A DNA stretch of 64,000 bases. Origin: Haemophilus parainfluenzae. GTDB taxonomy: Bacteria; Pseudomonadota; Gammaproteobacteria; Enterobacterales; Pasteurellaceae. The translations under genes were made by a program, and so were the position numbers. The stretch is taken from positions 1,302,501-1,366,500 of the forward strand of contig NZ_CP063117.1 of the NCBI RefSeq assembly GCF_014931375.1, read 5' to 3'. Under the pieces are notes generated by a model. The model had not been told where the DNA came from and made no database searches. It saw only the letters and a list, made by a program, of their open reading frames with translations. Of the stretch, positions 39,218 through 49,484 are shown one piece after another; the first letter of the stretch is position 1, and the number at the start of each line of letters is the position of its first letter.

Positions 39218-40363
39218 ATGAGTAAACTTTTTCCCAATGCTACTATTCGTACTTCTGCGCCATATCGTTTTGATATTGTAGGCAGTTTTTTACGCACAGA
39301 GGCTTTAAAACAGGCTCGTTATCAATGTAGTTGTGGTGATATTTCTTGTGCTGATTTAACGCAAGTTGAAGATGCAGAAATTGCAAAATTGGTAGAGCAT
39401 CAAAAAAATGTCGGATTGCATGCAGTGACCGACGGTGAATTTCGTCGCACGTTTTGGCATTTAGATTTCTTAGCCGCATTAGATGGTGTGAAAGAAGTGG
39501 ATGCGGAGAAATTCTCAGTGCAATTTAAACACGATAATGTCCGCCCGAAAACGTTAAAAATTGTGGATAAGATCGGTTTTTCAGAGAGCCATCCTTTCGT
39601 TGAACATTACCGCTCATTGCAAAAAATGGCAGGGGAGACTGAAGTTAAATTAACGATTCCTTCTCCGTCTATGCTTCATTTAATTTGTACCGTACGTGCC
39701 ACAGATTATCAGCCAATTGAATGTTATAAAGATAACAATCAGTTGTTATTAGATGATATTGCTGGTGCTTATATTGATGCGATGAATATCTTCTATAAAT
39801 TAGGCTGCCGCAATTTACAGTTGGATGATACCAGTTGGGGCGAATTCTGTGCGGAAGATAAACGTAAAACCTATACTGAACGTGGTTTAGATTTAGATCA
39901 AATTGCCAAAGATTATGTGTATATGTTAAACAAAATCGTGGCTGCGAAACCAGCTGATTTAGCGATTACAATGCATATTTGTCGTGGTAACTTCCGTTCA
40001 ACGTGGTTCTCGGCAGGTGGTTATGAGCCTATCGCAGAAACCTTATTTGGTCATTGTAATGTAGATGGTTTCTTCTTGGAGTATGACAGTGATCGTGCAG
40101 GCGATTTCAAACCTTTACGCTTTATTAAGAATCAACAAGTAGTGTTAGGATTAGTAACCTCAAAATCGGGTGAGTTAGAAAACCGTGATGAAATTATTGC
40201 TCGTATTAAAGAAGCGGCACAATATGTGGATATCAATCAACTTTGCTTAAGTCCACAATGTGGTTTTGCTTCAACAGAAGAAGGTAATATCCTGACTGAA
40301 GAGCAACAATGGAAGAAACTCGAATTTATCCGTAGTATCGCGGAAGAAGTTTGGGGTAAATAA
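39218..40363 (+). CDS. MetE C-terminal-like cobalamin-independent methyltransferase (YxjG/YxjH type)
   Basis: A 381-residue single-domain relative of the MetE catalytic half. Zinc ligands appear in TMHICRGNFRS (His and Cys), in FFLEYDSDRAG (Glu) and near the C-terminus in LSPQCGFAST (Cys). IVGSFLRTEALKQAR and VTDGEFRRTFWHLDFL bind the homocysteine side. It lacks the MetE N-terminal half, as in Bacillus YxjG/YxjH, so it probably makes methionine from homocysteine using a methyl donor not defined here. A MetJ operator upstream supports a methionine role. AGGA precedes the ATG. Confidence 0.87.
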   Translation: MSKLFPNATIRTSAPYRFDIVGSFLRTEALKQARYQCSCGDISCADLTQVEDAEIAKLVEHQKNVGLHAVTDGEFRRTFWHLDFLAALDGVKEVDAEKFSVQFKHDNVRPKTLKIVDKIGFSESHPFVEHYRSLQKMAGETEVKLTIPSPSMLHLICTVRATDYQPIECYKDNNQLLLDDIAGAYIDAMNIFYKLGCRNLQLDDTSWGEFCAEDKRKTYTERGLDLDQIAKDYVYMLNKIVAAKPADLAITMHICRGNFRSTWFSAGGYEPIAETLFGHCNVDGFFLEYDSDRAGDFKPLRFIKNQQVVLGLVTSKSGELENRDEIIARIKEAAQYVDINQLCLSPQCGFASTEEGNILTEEQQWKKLEFIRSIAEEVWGK

Positions 40364-40456
40364 TTTCAATTGGAATGTAAAAGGGATAACGGTGAAAGCG
40401 GTTATCTCTTTTTTTATGAAAGTGCGGTTAAAAATGACCGGACTTTTAGACAATAA

Positions 40457-40484
40457 AAAAGGAAGTCCGTAGACTTCCTTTTAT
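40457..40484. terminator. Bidirectional terminator between the MetE-like gene and lysS
   Basis: AAAAGGAAGTC and GACTTCCTTTT form a perfect stem around CGTA. A weaker hairpin lies at about 40379-40416 (GGGATAAC...GTTATCTC followed by T run). Confidence 0.85.
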
Positions 40485-40499
40485 GTTATTTAAACTTAA

Positions 40500-42008
40500 T
40501 TATTTTTGACGCATAGCAGGGAATAGGATCACATCACGGATAGATGGTGCGTTAGCATAAAGCATTGCTAAGCGGTCGATACCTAAACCTTCACCTGCTG
40601 TTGGTGGTAAACCGTGTTCAAGTGCAACAACAAAGTCATCATCTTTAAACATCGCTTCATCATCACCTGCTTCTTTCGCTGCAACTTGTGCATCAAAACG
40701 TTCGTTTTGGTCTTCAGCATCGTTCAATTCTGAGAAACCGTTACCAATTTCACGACCACCGATGAATAATTCAAAACGGTCTGTTACTTCAGGGTTTTCA
40801 TCGTTACGACGTGCAAGCGGAGAAATCTCTGCAGGGTGTGCCATTAAGAAGGTTGGTTGAATTAAGTGATGTTCAGCCACTTCTTCAAAGATCGCATTCA
40901 CGATAGAGCCTAAGCCCCAAGATTTTTGTACTTCGATACCTAAGCGTTCAGCGGTTGCTTTTGCACGATCGAAATCATAAAGATCTTCTTTTACGATACC
41001 TTTATCTGCACCGTATTTAATAGTTGCATCGTGTAATGTAATACGTTCAAATGGTTTGCCGAAGTCAAATTCTAAATCACCGTATTTCACAATGGTGGTA
41101 CCAAGAATATCAATTGCTAATTTACGCAATAATTCTTCGGTATTATCCATTAAATCGTGATAATCCGCATAAGCTTGGTAGTATTCAAGCATGGTGAATT
41201 CTGGGTTATGACGAACAGAAACCCCTTCATTACGGAAGTTACGGTTTAATTCAAATACACGTTCAAACCCACCAACCACTAAACGTTTTAAGTAAAGTTC
41301 TGGCGCAATACGAAGATACATATCAACGTCTAATGCATTGTGGTGCGTGATAAATGGACGAGCAGACGCACCGCCTGGAATCACTTGTAGCATTGGAGTT
41401 TCAACTTCCATGAAGCCTTTAGAAATAAAGAATTCACGAATACCCGCCACCACTTTGGAACGAATCACAAAAGTACGACGAGATTCTTCGTTAGAAATTA
41501 AATCTAAGTAACGTTGACGATAACGGGCTTCCATGTCGGTTAAACCATGGAATTTGTTTGGTAACGGACGAAGTGCTTTGGTTAAAAGTTGAACTTCCGT
41601 TGTTTTGATGGTTAATTCATTGGTTTTGGTTTTGAAAAGTGTACCTTTCACCCCAATGATATCGCCTAAATCCCAGTTACCGACATCTTCAGCATAAACG
41701 CCTTCAGGAAGGTTATCACGAGCAACATATAATTGGATTTTGCCACTCATATCTTGCAAGGTAATAAAGGTGGCTTTACCCATTGCACGGCGGGTCATAA
41801 TACGACCTGCAACGGCAACTTCAATCGCTTTTTCTTTTAATACTTCACCATCTTCGGCTTCGTACTTATCATGTAAATCTTGAGCAAGGGCGTCACGACG
41901 GAATTGATTCGGGAACGCATTACCTTTTTTGCGTAATGCGGCTAATTTTTCACGGCGAACGAGCATTTCGCCATTGAGATCTAATTCTTTCACTTCTTGT
42001 TCTGACAT
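40500..42008 (-). CDS. lysS: Lysyl-tRNA synthetase, class II
   Basis: A 502-residue enzyme charging tRNA(Lys). The N-terminal OB-fold anticodon domain ([23 protein letters not shown]) is followed by the class II core: motif 2 [20 protein letters not shown] and motif 3 [10 protein letters not shown]. Length matches E. coli LysS (505). In many gamma-proteobacteria prfB lies just upstream. Here the 283 bases upstream hold no gene. Confidence 0.97.
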   Translation of the reverse strand: MSEQEVKELDLNGEMLVRREKLAALRKKGNAFPNQFRRDALAQDLHDKYEAEDGEVLKEKAIEVAVAGRIMTRRAMGKATFITLQDMSGKIQLYVARDNLPEGVYAEDVGNWDLGDIIGVKGTLFKTKTNELTIKTTEVQLLTKALRPLPNKFHGLTDMEARYRQRYLDLISNEESRRTFVIRSKVVAGIREFFISKGFMEVETPMLQVIPGGASARPFITHHNALDVDMYLRIAPELYLKRLVVGGFERVFELNRNFRNEGVSVRHNPEFTMLEYYQAYADYHDLMDNTEELLRKLAIDILGTTIVKYGDLEFDFGKPFERITLHDATIKYGADKGIVKEDLYDFDRAKATAERLGIEVQKSWGLGSIVNAIFEEVAEHHLIQPTFLMAHPAEISPLARRNDENPEVTDRFELFIGGREIGNGFSELNDAEDQNERFDAQVAAKEAGDDEAMFKDDDFVVALEHGLPPTAGEGLGIDRLAMLYANAPSIRDVILFPAMRQK

Positions 42009-42220
42009 ATCCTTTACCTCGCTAGTTTGTAATTAGAATGTGATTTATTGAAAATAAACAGGTTTCTTCTATTCTACCCATAGCATGGTTTTTTGTTAAG
42101 CCTTTTTTAATGAAGTCATCTGTTTTATAGGGAAAGTGTTAGCGATAAAGGTAGGAAAGCGAAATTGTGCTATTTTTTTAACCAAAACGTTTATCACCAT
42201 GTCTTGATATTCATGCAAAC
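42009..42220. other. Intergenic region upstream of lysS
   Basis: AT-rich and without a gene. With the adjacent dyad terminator it makes a 283-base gap between nrdB and lysS, which should contain the lysS promoter. Confidence 0.5.
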
Positions 42221-42277
42221 AAAAGAGCGGTCAATTTTCCAAAGGTTTTAAACTCAGAAAACACTGACCGCTCTTTG
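42221..42277 (-). terminator. Variant uptake-like dyad (AAGAGCGGTCA) after nrdB
   Basis: AAAGAGCGGTCA and TGACCGCTCTTT are exact complements about 30 bases apart. The core differs from the canonical AAGTGCGGT by one base in both arms, so stem pairing is preserved. Confidence 0.65.
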
Positions 42278-42291
42278 CGTAGAATGATTAA

Positions 42292-43422
42292 TTAAAGATC
42301 GAAATCACCGAAATCATTGGTATCGACTTTAGAGTCAATTTGACCAACAAGGTAAGAACTCACTTCAACTTCTTGTGGCGCTACTTGTACGTTATCAGAA
42401 ACAAGCCATGCGTTAATCCATGGAATCGGGTTAGAACGTGCACCAAATGGTAATGGAAGCCCAACGGCTTGCATACGGATATTCGTGATATATTCCACGT
42501 ATTGCACTAAAATATCTTTGTTCAAACCAATCATTGACCCATCTTTGAACAAGTAATCCGCCCATTCTTTTTCTTGTTCCGCTGCCGCTAAGAATAAATC
42601 ATAGGCTTCTTGTTTACATTCTTCTGCAATTTCAGCCATTTCAGGATCGTCTTGACCTGCAGCCATAATGTTTAAAATGTGCTGTGTACCCGTTAAGTGT
42701 AAGGCTTCATCACGTGCGATAAATTTAATAATTTTCGCATTGCCTTCCATTAATTGACGTTCCGCAAAGGCAAAGGAGCACGCGAAAGACACATAGAAAC
42801 GAATGGCTTCAAGCGCATTGACGCTCATTAAGCAAAGGTAAAGTTGTTTTTTCAAATTACGCAATGTGACGACGCATTCTTTGCCATCCACGGTGTAAGT
42901 GCCTTCGCCGTACAGGCTGTAAAGTTGGCTGTCGCGGATTAAATCGTCATAGTAAGAAGAAATATCGCGTGCGCGTTTGATGATTTCTTCGTTCGTCACG
43001 ATGTCGTCAAACACAATAGACGGATCGTTCACAATGTTACGAATAATGTGGGTGTAAGAACGAGAGTGGATGGTTTCGGAGAACGTCCATGTCTCGATCC
43101 AGGTTTCTAATTCCGGAATCGACACTAACGGCAACAACGCCACGTTCGGGCTACGACCTTGAATAGAATCTAATAAAGTTTGATATTTTAAGTTACTGAT
43201 GAAAATATGTTTTTCATGCTCAGGTAACGCGGCATAGTCGATACGGTCTTGTGACACATCCACTTCTTCCGGACGCCAGAAGAAAGAAAGTTGTTTTTCA
43301 ATGAGCTTTTCAAACGTCTCATATTTTTGTTGATCGTAACGCGCAACGTTAACGTTTTGACCAAAGAACATCGGCTCTTTTAATTGGTCGTTTTTAGTTT
43401 GTGAGAAAGTAGTATATGCCAT
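42292..43422 (-). CDS. nrdB: Ribonucleoside-diphosphate reductase class Ia, beta subunit
   Basis: A 376-residue subunit that holds the di-iron site and tyrosyl radical used by NrdA to reduce ribonucleotides. Iron ligands appear in [14 protein letters not shown] and [15 protein letters not shown]. It ends with the class Ia C-terminal tail ([11 protein letters not shown]) that docks on NrdA. Length matches E. coli NrdB (376). It follows nrdA by 94 bases on the same strand and is probably expressed from the nrdA promoter under NrdR. Confidence 0.97.
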   Translation of the reverse strand: MAYTTFSQTKNDQLKEPMFFGQNVNVARYDQQKYETFEKLIEKQLSFFWRPEEVDVSQDRIDYAALPEHEKHIFISNLKYQTLLDSIQGRSPNVALLPLVSIPELETWIETWTFSETIHSRSYTHIIRNIVNDPSIVFDDIVTNEEIIKRARDISSYYDDLIRDSQLYSLYGEGTYTVDGKECVVTLRNLKKQLYLCLMSVNALEAIRFYVSFACSFAFAERQLMEGNAKIIKFIARDEALHLTGTQHILNIMAAGQDDPEMAEIAEECKQEAYDLFLAAAEQEKEWADYLFKDGSMIGLNKDILVQYVEYITNIRMQAVGLPLPFGARSNPIPWINAWLVSDNVQVAPQEVEVSSYLVGQIDSKVDTNDFGDFDL

Positions 43423-43516
43423 GTTATATCCTTACTTATAGCGGGCTTTTACCCACTTAATGATTGATTGCCTAAAATATCAAAAGGCGGACTTGTAAAC
43501 AAGCCCACCTAAATGA

Positions 43517-45787
43517 TTAAATCTTACAAGCACCGCCTGCACAGCCGTCATCTAAATCTTCTTGGCTGTCTTCCGCACCATCACGGGTGTTTTGATAGTA
43601 GAGGGTTTTTAAGCCGTATTTGTAAGCGGTTAAAAGATCTTTTAACAATACTTTCATCGGTACTTTACCGTCTTCAAAACGTTTTGGATCGTAATTAGTA
43701 TTTGCAGAGATCGCTTGGTCTACGAATTTTTGCATGATGCCCACTAAGTGTAAGTAACCATCATTGCTTGGAATATCCCAAAGTAACTCGTAGTTATCAC
43801 TTAAGTTTTCATAATCCGGTACAACTTGTCTTAAGATACCATCTTTTGATGCTTTAATACTTACATGACCACGTGGAGGCTCGATACCATTTGTTGCGTT
43901 AGAAATCTGTGAAGAGGTTTCTGACGGCATTAATGCGGTTAAGGTCGAGTTACGTAAACCGAATTCTTTGATTTCGTGACGTAACGTCTCCCAATCATAA
44001 TGCAATGGTTCTTGCGTTAAGCTATCGATATCTTTCTTATAGGTATCGATTGGTAAAATACCTTTCGCGTAATTGGTTTCATTGAAGTATTCGCATGCAC
44101 CTAATTCTTTCGCTAAGTTCATGGAGGCTTTCAATAGATAGTATTGAATTGCTTCAAATGTGCGGTGAGTTAAATCGTTCGCTGAGCCATCAGAATAACG
44201 CACGCCATTTTTCGCTAAATAATACGCATAGTTAATTACACCGATACCCAGTGAACGACGACCTAATGAAGAGCGTTTCGCCGCTGGAACAGGGTAGTCT
44301 TGGTAATCCAGTAATGCATCTAATGCACGTACTGCAAGATCCGCTAAGTTATCTAACTCGTCTAAATCATCTAATTTACCCAAGTTGAACGCTGAAAGTG
44401 TACAAAGGGCAATCTCACCATTTTCATCATGGAAATGTTGTAATGGTTTAGTTGGCAATGCAATTTCTAAACATAAGTTAGATTGACGCACTGGTGCAAC
44501 AAGTGGATCAAACGGTGAGTGAGTATTACAGTGATCCACGTTTTGGATATAAATACGACCGGTTGATGCACGTTCTTGCATTAATAAAGAGAATAACTCA
44601 ACGGCTTTTACAGAGCGTTTGCGGATATTTGGATCCTGTTCGTATTTCACATAAAGTTCTTCAAATTTATCTTGATCAGCAAAGAAGGCTTCATAAAGTC
44701 CAGGTACATCTGAAGGGCTAAACAAAGTAATATCCGCGCCTTTGATTAAGCGTTGATACATTAATTTGTTTAATTGTACGCCGTAGTCCATATGACGCAC
44801 ACGGTTATCTTCCACACCACGGTTATTTTTCAATACTAATAAGCTTTCAACTTCTAAATGCCAAATCGGGTAGTAAACTGTCGCCGCGCCGCCACGTACG
44901 CCACCTTGTGAACAAGATTTGACGGCACTTTGGAAGTGTTTATAGAATGGAATACAGCCAGTGTGGAAGGCTTCACCGCCACGAATTGGGCTACCTAATG
45001 CACGAATTGCACCCGCATTTACCCCGATACCCGCACGTTGTGAAACGTATTTCACGATTGCTGCAGAGGTAGCGTTGATAGAGTCTAAGCTATCACCACA
45101 TTCAATCAATACGCAAGAGCTGAATTGACGCGTAGGCGTACGAACCCCCGCCATAATAGGCGTTGGTAAAGAAATCTTAAAGGTTGAGGTTGCATCGTAG
45201 AAACGACGAATGTAATCCAAACGGGTTTCTTGTGGATATTTTGAGAATAAGCTCGCTGCCACTAATAAATACAGGAATTGTGCAGATTCATAGATTTCAC
45301 CGGTTACACGGTTTTGAACTAAGTATTTTCCTTCTAATTGTTTTACTGCGGCATAAGAAAAGGTCATATCACGCCAGTGATCAATAAACCCATCCATTTC
45401 ATCCCATTCTTCACGAGTATAGTCGGCTAAAAGGGCAGGATCATATTTGCCCATGCGCACTAATTTTTTCACATGATCGTATAAACGAGGCGGATCAAAA
45501 TGGCCATACGCTTTTTTGCGTAAATGGAAAACGGCAAGGCGTGCAGCAAGATATTGATAATCAGGGGTATCTTTGCTGATTAGGTCTGCTGCTGCTTTAA
45601 TAATCGTTTCATGAATATCGGAGGTGCGAATACCTTCATAGAATTGAATATGAGAACGCAATTCAACTTGAGAAACGGAGACGTTTTCCAAGCCTTCAGC
45701 CGCCCAAGTAATCACACGGTGAATTTTGTCTAAATTGATTTGTTCAAGCGTACCATCGCGCTTCGTAACCATTAATCCTTTGTTCAT
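43517..45787 (-). CDS. nrdA: Ribonucleoside-diphosphate reductase class Ia, alpha subunit
   Basis: A 756-residue catalytic subunit. It has an N-terminal ATP cone (LMVTKRDGTLEQINLDKIHR), the ten-stranded barrel with NLCLEIALPT and MPSETSSQISNATNG, and a C-terminal redox-active pair in DDGCAGGACKI. The start at 45787 (MNKGLMVTKRDG) matches E. coli NrdA (MNQNLLVTKRDG). A further upstream ATG would add 14 unrelated residues. Two NrdR boxes lie 37-84 bases upstream. Confidence 0.97.
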   Translation of the reverse strand: MNKGLMVTKRDGTLEQINLDKIHRVITWAAEGLENVSVSQVELRSHIQFYEGIRTSDIHETIIKAAADLISKDTPDYQYLAARLAVFHLRKKAYGHFDPPRLYDHVKKLVRMGKYDPALLADYTREEWDEMDGFIDHWRDMTFSYAAVKQLEGKYLVQNRVTGEIYESAQFLYLLVAASLFSKYPQETRLDYIRRFYDATSTFKISLPTPIMAGVRTPTRQFSSCVLIECGDSLDSINATSAAIVKYVSQRAGIGVNAGAIRALGSPIRGGEAFHTGCIPFYKHFQSAVKSCSQGGVRGGAATVYYPIWHLEVESLLVLKNNRGVEDNRVRHMDYGVQLNKLMYQRLIKGADITLFSPSDVPGLYEAFFADQDKFEELYVKYEQDPNIRKRSVKAVELFSLLMQERASTGRIYIQNVDHCNTHSPFDPLVAPVRQSNLCLEIALPTKPLQHFHDENGEIALCTLSAFNLGKLDDLDELDNLADLAVRALDALLDYQDYPVPAAKRSSLGRRSLGIGVINYAYYLAKNGVRYSDGSANDLTHRTFEAIQYYLLKASMNLAKELGACEYFNETNYAKGILPIDTYKKDIDSLTQEPLHYDWETLRHEIKEFGLRNSTLTALMPSETSSQISNATNGIEPPRGHVSIKASKDGILRQVVPDYENLSDNYELLWDIPSNDGYLHLVGIMQKFVDQAISANTNYDPKRFEDGKVPMKVLLKDLLTAYKYGLKTLYYQNTRDGAEDSQEDLDDGCAGGACKI

Positions 45788-45823
45788 GGGAGATAAACCT
45801 ACTAGAGAAATGAATTGAATAAA

Positions 45824-45839
45824 ACACAAGATATAGTGT
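45824..45839. promoter_or_regulatory. NrdR box 1 upstream of nrdA
   Basis: ACACAAGATATAGTGT is a close match to the NrdR palindrome (ACACwAtATaTwGTGT), 37 bases upstream of the nrdA ATG. It forms a pair with 45856-45871. Confidence 0.8.
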
Positions 45840-45855
45840 TATGGAAAATGACGCT

Positions 45856-45871
45856 GCACAAGATAGAGTGT
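45856..45871. promoter_or_regulatory. NrdR box 2 upstream of nrdA
   Basis: GCACAAGATAGAGTGT begins exactly 32 bases from box 1, about three helical turns, the spacing known for cooperative NrdR binding. Confidence 0.78.
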
Positions 45872-46004
45872 TTTAAAATTGAATTCAAGCAGTAAATTTT
45901 TTACTTAGATTATTGACAAAAGATAAGTCATTTAAAATAAATAACTTATCTTTAAAGTGATGTTTTTTTAGGCGGGATCTTTTTTGTAAATTTTTGTAAA
46001 GAAA

Positions 46005-46044
46005 AAAGTGCGGTCAAAAACGAGATGATTTTTGACCGCACTTC
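46005..46044. terminator. Uptake-sequence dyad downstream of dolP
   Basis: AAAGTGCGGTCAAAAA and TTTTTGACCGCACTT form a long stem between the nrdA upstream region and the dolP stop codon, ending the leftward lpoA-dolP run. Confidence 0.8.
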
Positions 46045-46061
46045 AACGTTCGAAAATTTAA

Positions 46062-46643
46062 TTAATTCAAGTATTTAAATACTTTGACGACTTTTTGAAC
46101 ACCAGATACTTTACTTGCAATTTCTGCCGCTGAGTCACCTTGTGATTGAGTGACGTTTCCGAGTAAGAATACTTCACCATTTTCGGTGATCACTTTCACA
46201 TCTGTTGCTTTTACATTATCGCCTACGAAAAGTTTAGATTTAATTTGCGTCGTAATCCAACTGTCTTTTGTAATTTGTCCAAAAGTAATTTTTGGTCCAA
46301 CACGTAATTCATTGTATACGTCGTTTACACCTTCTACACCTTTTGCAAGACTGGTAGCTGTTTCTTTTACACTTCCATTAGGAACTTGGCCAATTAACAA
46401 TACGCGACCACTGTAAGAAACAGCATTAACACGACCTTCTGATTTAATTTGCGCATCTTTATCTAATGCGTGCCCAACTTTTAATTCTAGGGTTTCATCA
46501 TCTATCTGAGTACCCATTGTTCGAGGATCTGTCGCGACTTTTGCGCCCGCAGCAGTACCACCAACAACTGCAGCAGCACAGCCTTGTAATATAATTGATG
46601 TGCCAAGTATGAAGGCTAATTTTTTAAATTGGGTTAGTTTCAT
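46062..46643 (-). CDS. dolP: Outer-membrane lipoprotein DolP (dual BON domains)
   Basis: A 193-residue lipoprotein with lipobox (LQGC, about residue 22) and two BON domains (about 50-115 and 128-192). It binds anionic phospholipid and supports outer membrane integrity at division sites. Length matches E. coli DolP/YraP (191). I choose the ATG at 46643 because GGAG lies 8-9 bases upstream and it opens directly into the signal peptide. The upstream in-frame start adds 13 residues without a signal. It is the last gene of lpoA-yraN-diaA-dolP. Confidence 0.92.
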   Translation of the reverse strand: MKLTQFKKLAFILGTSIILQGCAAAVVGGTAAGAKVATDPRTMGTQIDDETLELKVGHALDKDAQIKSEGRVNAVSYSGRVLLIGQVPNGSVKETATSLAKGVEGVNDVYNELRVGPKITFGQITKDSWITTQIKSKLFVGDNVKATDVKVITENGEVFLLGNVTQSQGDSAAEIASKVSGVQKVVKVFKYLN

Positions 46644-46733
46644 ATTAATAATCTCCTTATTTATTAAAATGAGTTGAGTCAACTAATTTGTCAATTAGTC
46701 TAAGAGACACTCTAGTTAGAAAATCTTTTAATG

Positions 46734-47318
46734 TCAAGCTCTTGGGAAAAGTGTGCTATCAACAAGCTCACAAAGTGCATTAATCACAAATAAATGATTT
46801 TCTAAAATACGTGTTTCTTTAGTGGCAGGAATGGAGATTTCTAAATCTGTTTCAGCCAATACACCTTGAATAGCATCGTTATTTGAACCCGTTAAAGCAA
46901 TCACTTGAATTTCTTTATTGACTGCATTAGAAATCGTATTTAGCACGGCTTTTTCTGTTCCTAAAGGGGCAAAAGCGATCAATAAGTCACCGGGCTTCGC
47001 GATAGCGTTGAATTGATGTTGATAAAGCTGCTCGATAGGTTGATCAAAAACCAGTGAAGAACCGACCGCACTTTCAAGGCTAAGGTGTACGGATGGTAGG
47101 CTAGGACGCTCAAAATCGTAACGATTAAGCAAATTTGACACTAAGAATTGAGCATTCGCGTAAGAGCGAGCGACGCCACAGGCAATCACTTTATGACCAC
47201 TTAACAAACATTGCATGACCATTTGTGTGGCACTTGCAATATTTTCTGATAATAGGCTCGAAGCAGAGATTTGAATCTGAATACTTTCGCTATAAATATC
47301 TTTAACTTTTTGTAACAT
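46734..47318 (-). CDS. diaA: DnaA initiator-associating protein DiaA (SIS domain)
   Basis: A 194-residue SIS-domain protein. DiaA binds DnaA and promotes ordered initiation at oriC. GHKVIACGVARSYANAQFLVSNLLNRY is the phospho-sugar binding loop region, and GDLLIAFAPLGTEKAVLNTI the second. E. coli DiaA (196 residues) aligns end to end, and the position between yraN and dolP is the conserved one. The closest alternative is GmhA, which is made unlikely by this context. Confidence 0.92.
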   Translation of the reverse strand: MLQKVKDIYSESIQIQISASSLLSENIASATQMVMQCLLSGHKVIACGVARSYANAQFLVSNLLNRYDFERPSLPSVHLSLESAVGSSLVFDQPIEQLYQHQFNAIAKPGDLLIAFAPLGTEKAVLNTISNAVNKEIQVIALTGSNNDAIQGVLAETDLEISIPATKETRILENHLFVINALCELVDSTLFPRA

Positions 47319-47330
47319 AATCGGAAAAGG

Positions 47331-47690
47331 TTAATCGAGAAAATTAGGAATCCATTGGATATCACTGGCAGTTTTTCCAAAGGCGATAAGATCAAAACGA
47401 CAATCTGCATCTTCGAGACTTAGGTCGCGTTGGGCAAGCCATAAATTTGCAGCATTCAGCCATTTTTGTTGCTTTTGCCAATCCACACTTTCAACAGCGG
47501 ATCCAAATGCTGAACTAGATCGTTGACGTACTTCAACAAAAACAATGGTTTGCCCGTCTTGCATAACGAGATCTAATTCACCGCATTTGAAATGTTGATT
47601 CGCCACGATGAATTTGAGACCTTTAGACTCTAAGAAAAGGCGGGCTTGATGTTCAAAGCCCGCCCCTTGTTGACGTTTTAATGAAAACAT
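47331..47690 (-). CDS. yraN: UPF0102 family protein YraN
   Basis: A 119-residue protein with a predicted restriction-endonuclease-like (PD-(D/E)XK) fold: [22 protein letters not shown] contains the Asp and the Glu-x-Lys/Arg positions. Its biochemical role is not known to me. The place between lpoA (3 bases upstream) and diaA (12 bases downstream) is conserved in gamma-proteobacteria. Confidence 0.93.
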   Translation of the reverse strand: MFSLKRQQGAGFEHQARLFLESKGLKFIVANQHFKCGELDLVMQDGQTIVFVEVRQRSSSAFGSAVESVDWQKQQKWLNAANLWLAQRDLSLEDADCRFDLIAFGKTASDIQWIPNFLD

Positions 47691-47693
47691 GGA

Positions 47694-49415
47694 TTAGTTC
47701 GCAACCGCTACCACATTACCATCTTGTACTTGATACCATGTCATATCGCGATCCACATCACAGTTTGAATCAGCACTAAGCTGACCGGTTAAACCGCTTA
47801 AGGTATAACCTGGCACTTGGCGTAATTCATTAAAGTGATTGATGAGCAACCATGCATCAGAACCCATTGCATATAAACGCATTAATTGGAATTCACCACC
47901 GGTTGAGCCAGCCACTTTTTGATATTGTGAAGAATCGCTTTGTTTAAAGAATGGAATATCACTAAATTGAACGCCATTCATTTTCGCATAGTATTCTGGT
48001 GTATTGCTTGCTGCGTTAGAACGAGAGCTTGCATAAATACGGACATTCGGATTGCTGGTATCTAAATAACCTTTAATTTCAGCCAATTCATCTGGTGAAG
48101 AGATGACATAAAGTGCACTTGTATCTTGCGGCGCACCTTGGAAGAAGTAGGTAATGTCAGCCGGTAAGTTATAGTAGCGAATATTCGCATCTGTACCCGC
48201 TAAACGTTGCCAACGCACGTTGAATGCGTTTCCTACACGTTGTCCTAAATCATTTTGCGGCATGGCAACAATTGGATTGCGAATACCATCTTTCCACATT
48301 TTGTTTGCAGCGGACTCAGCTTCATCTTCTGGAGATAAACCGTAATAACAGACTTGGTTAATTGCTTGAGTATTTGCTGTTGCATTTAATGTGAGCACAT
48401 CCATGCCTTGTACTGCGCTTGGATTCGCAATGATGGCATCGACGTTTTGTTTAAGTAGTGGACCCACTAATGCTTTAATACCCGATGCTTTTGCCTGCGT
48501 AATAATGTCATTAATCGGGGTAGTTGATGAGTCAAACACTTGTACTGGAATAGTTGAGTCACCTTTTGCATCGTTAAAACCTGATTGGATAGTTGTACCT
48601 AAAATTTGGCCATCGCCGCTTAAAGGTAAGACTAAACCAATTTGAGCTAAATTCGTTTGTTGGAAATTCAACAAGCTTTCTAGCTCTTTAGGGAAAAAGG
48701 TTGCCGCAACGTGGTTTGGATAAGCTGATTTCCAGCTTTGTAACGCTTGGCTTAGTTGTACTGGCTGACGGATGTTGTCATTATAAGCTTTAATTAAGGT
48801 GAGCCAACCGCCTAATGCCACGCTACCTTCATCTGAGGCATTATTGATGACAGCGGCATTCGCAGAACGGAGTAATGACCAAGTTTTATCAACATTATCT
48901 TTACGACGTTGCATGTCTGTTAAATTTTCATCCATTTTGATGCGTGCTTTTACCGCTTCAATCACGTCTTTACGATTTTCTGCTGTTTGAGCAAAGGTTT
49001 CGTAATAACGAGATTTTTGTGATGGACTTAATTTAGTCAGATCGAGTGCACGTAATTTACCTTCAGCAACATCATTATTACCTTTTGCTGCGGCGATGCG
49101 CGCTTCAATTAACGTACGATCTAATTGTTGTGCTTCGTTTAAGTCAACTAACTCCGTTAATAACTCTTCCGCTTGGGGTACTTTATTTTCAGAAATTAAT
49201 ACACGAGCGGCTAAGAGTTTGTATGTTTGTTGATCTTCTTTATCCTGTGTTTGCCCTAATTTGTTCATATAAAATTCAGAACTCGCATTGGCATCACGTT
49301 GTAATGTTTGGGTAAAGCTGCTACCGAATAAGTTAGAACAACCTGCTAATGCAACAGACAATAAAATCGGCATTAAACGTTTTTTAAAACGACCGCCTTG
49401 TAATAGAATAGACAT
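47694..49415 (-). CDS. lpoA: Penicillin-binding protein activator LpoA
   Basis: A 573-residue outer-membrane lipoprotein that stimulates PBP1A for peptidoglycan synthesis. The lipobox is VALAGC. A TPR-like N-terminal region (about 50-250) is followed by a periplasmic-binding-protein-like domain (LVLPLSGDGQILGTTIQSGF onward). Length matches my memory of Haemophilus LpoA (about 575), shorter than E. coli (678). GGAG precedes the ATG. It is the first gene of the leftward run and divergent from rsmI, the conserved arrangement. Confidence 0.95.
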   Translation of the reverse strand: MSILLQGGRFKKRLMPILLSVALAGCSNLFGSSFTQTLQRDANASSEFYMNKLGQTQDKEDQQTYKLLAARVLISENKVPQAEELLTELVDLNEAQQLDRTLIEARIAAAKGNNDVAEGKLRALDLTKLSPSQKSRYYETFAQTAENRKDVIEAVKARIKMDENLTDMQRRKDNVDKTWSLLRSANAAVINNASDEGSVALGGWLTLIKAYNDNIRQPVQLSQALQSWKSAYPNHVAATFFPKELESLLNFQQTNLAQIGLVLPLSGDGQILGTTIQSGFNDAKGDSTIPVQVFDSSTTPINDIITQAKASGIKALVGPLLKQNVDAIIANPSAVQGMDVLTLNATANTQAINQVCYYGLSPEDEAESAANKMWKDGIRNPIVAMPQNDLGQRVGNAFNVRWQRLAGTDANIRYYNLPADITYFFQGAPQDTSALYVISSPDELAEIKGYLDTSNPNVRIYASSRSNAASNTPEYYAKMNGVQFSDIPFFKQSDSSQYQKVAGSTGGEFQLMRLYAMGSDAWLLINHFNELRQVPGYTLSGLTGQLSADSNCDVDRDMTWYQVQDGNVVAVAN

Positions 49416-49484
49416 ATTCGCTCCATAATGAATAAATCAATAATGGGCGATCTTACTTATCTCACAATGTAAAAGCAAACAAAA

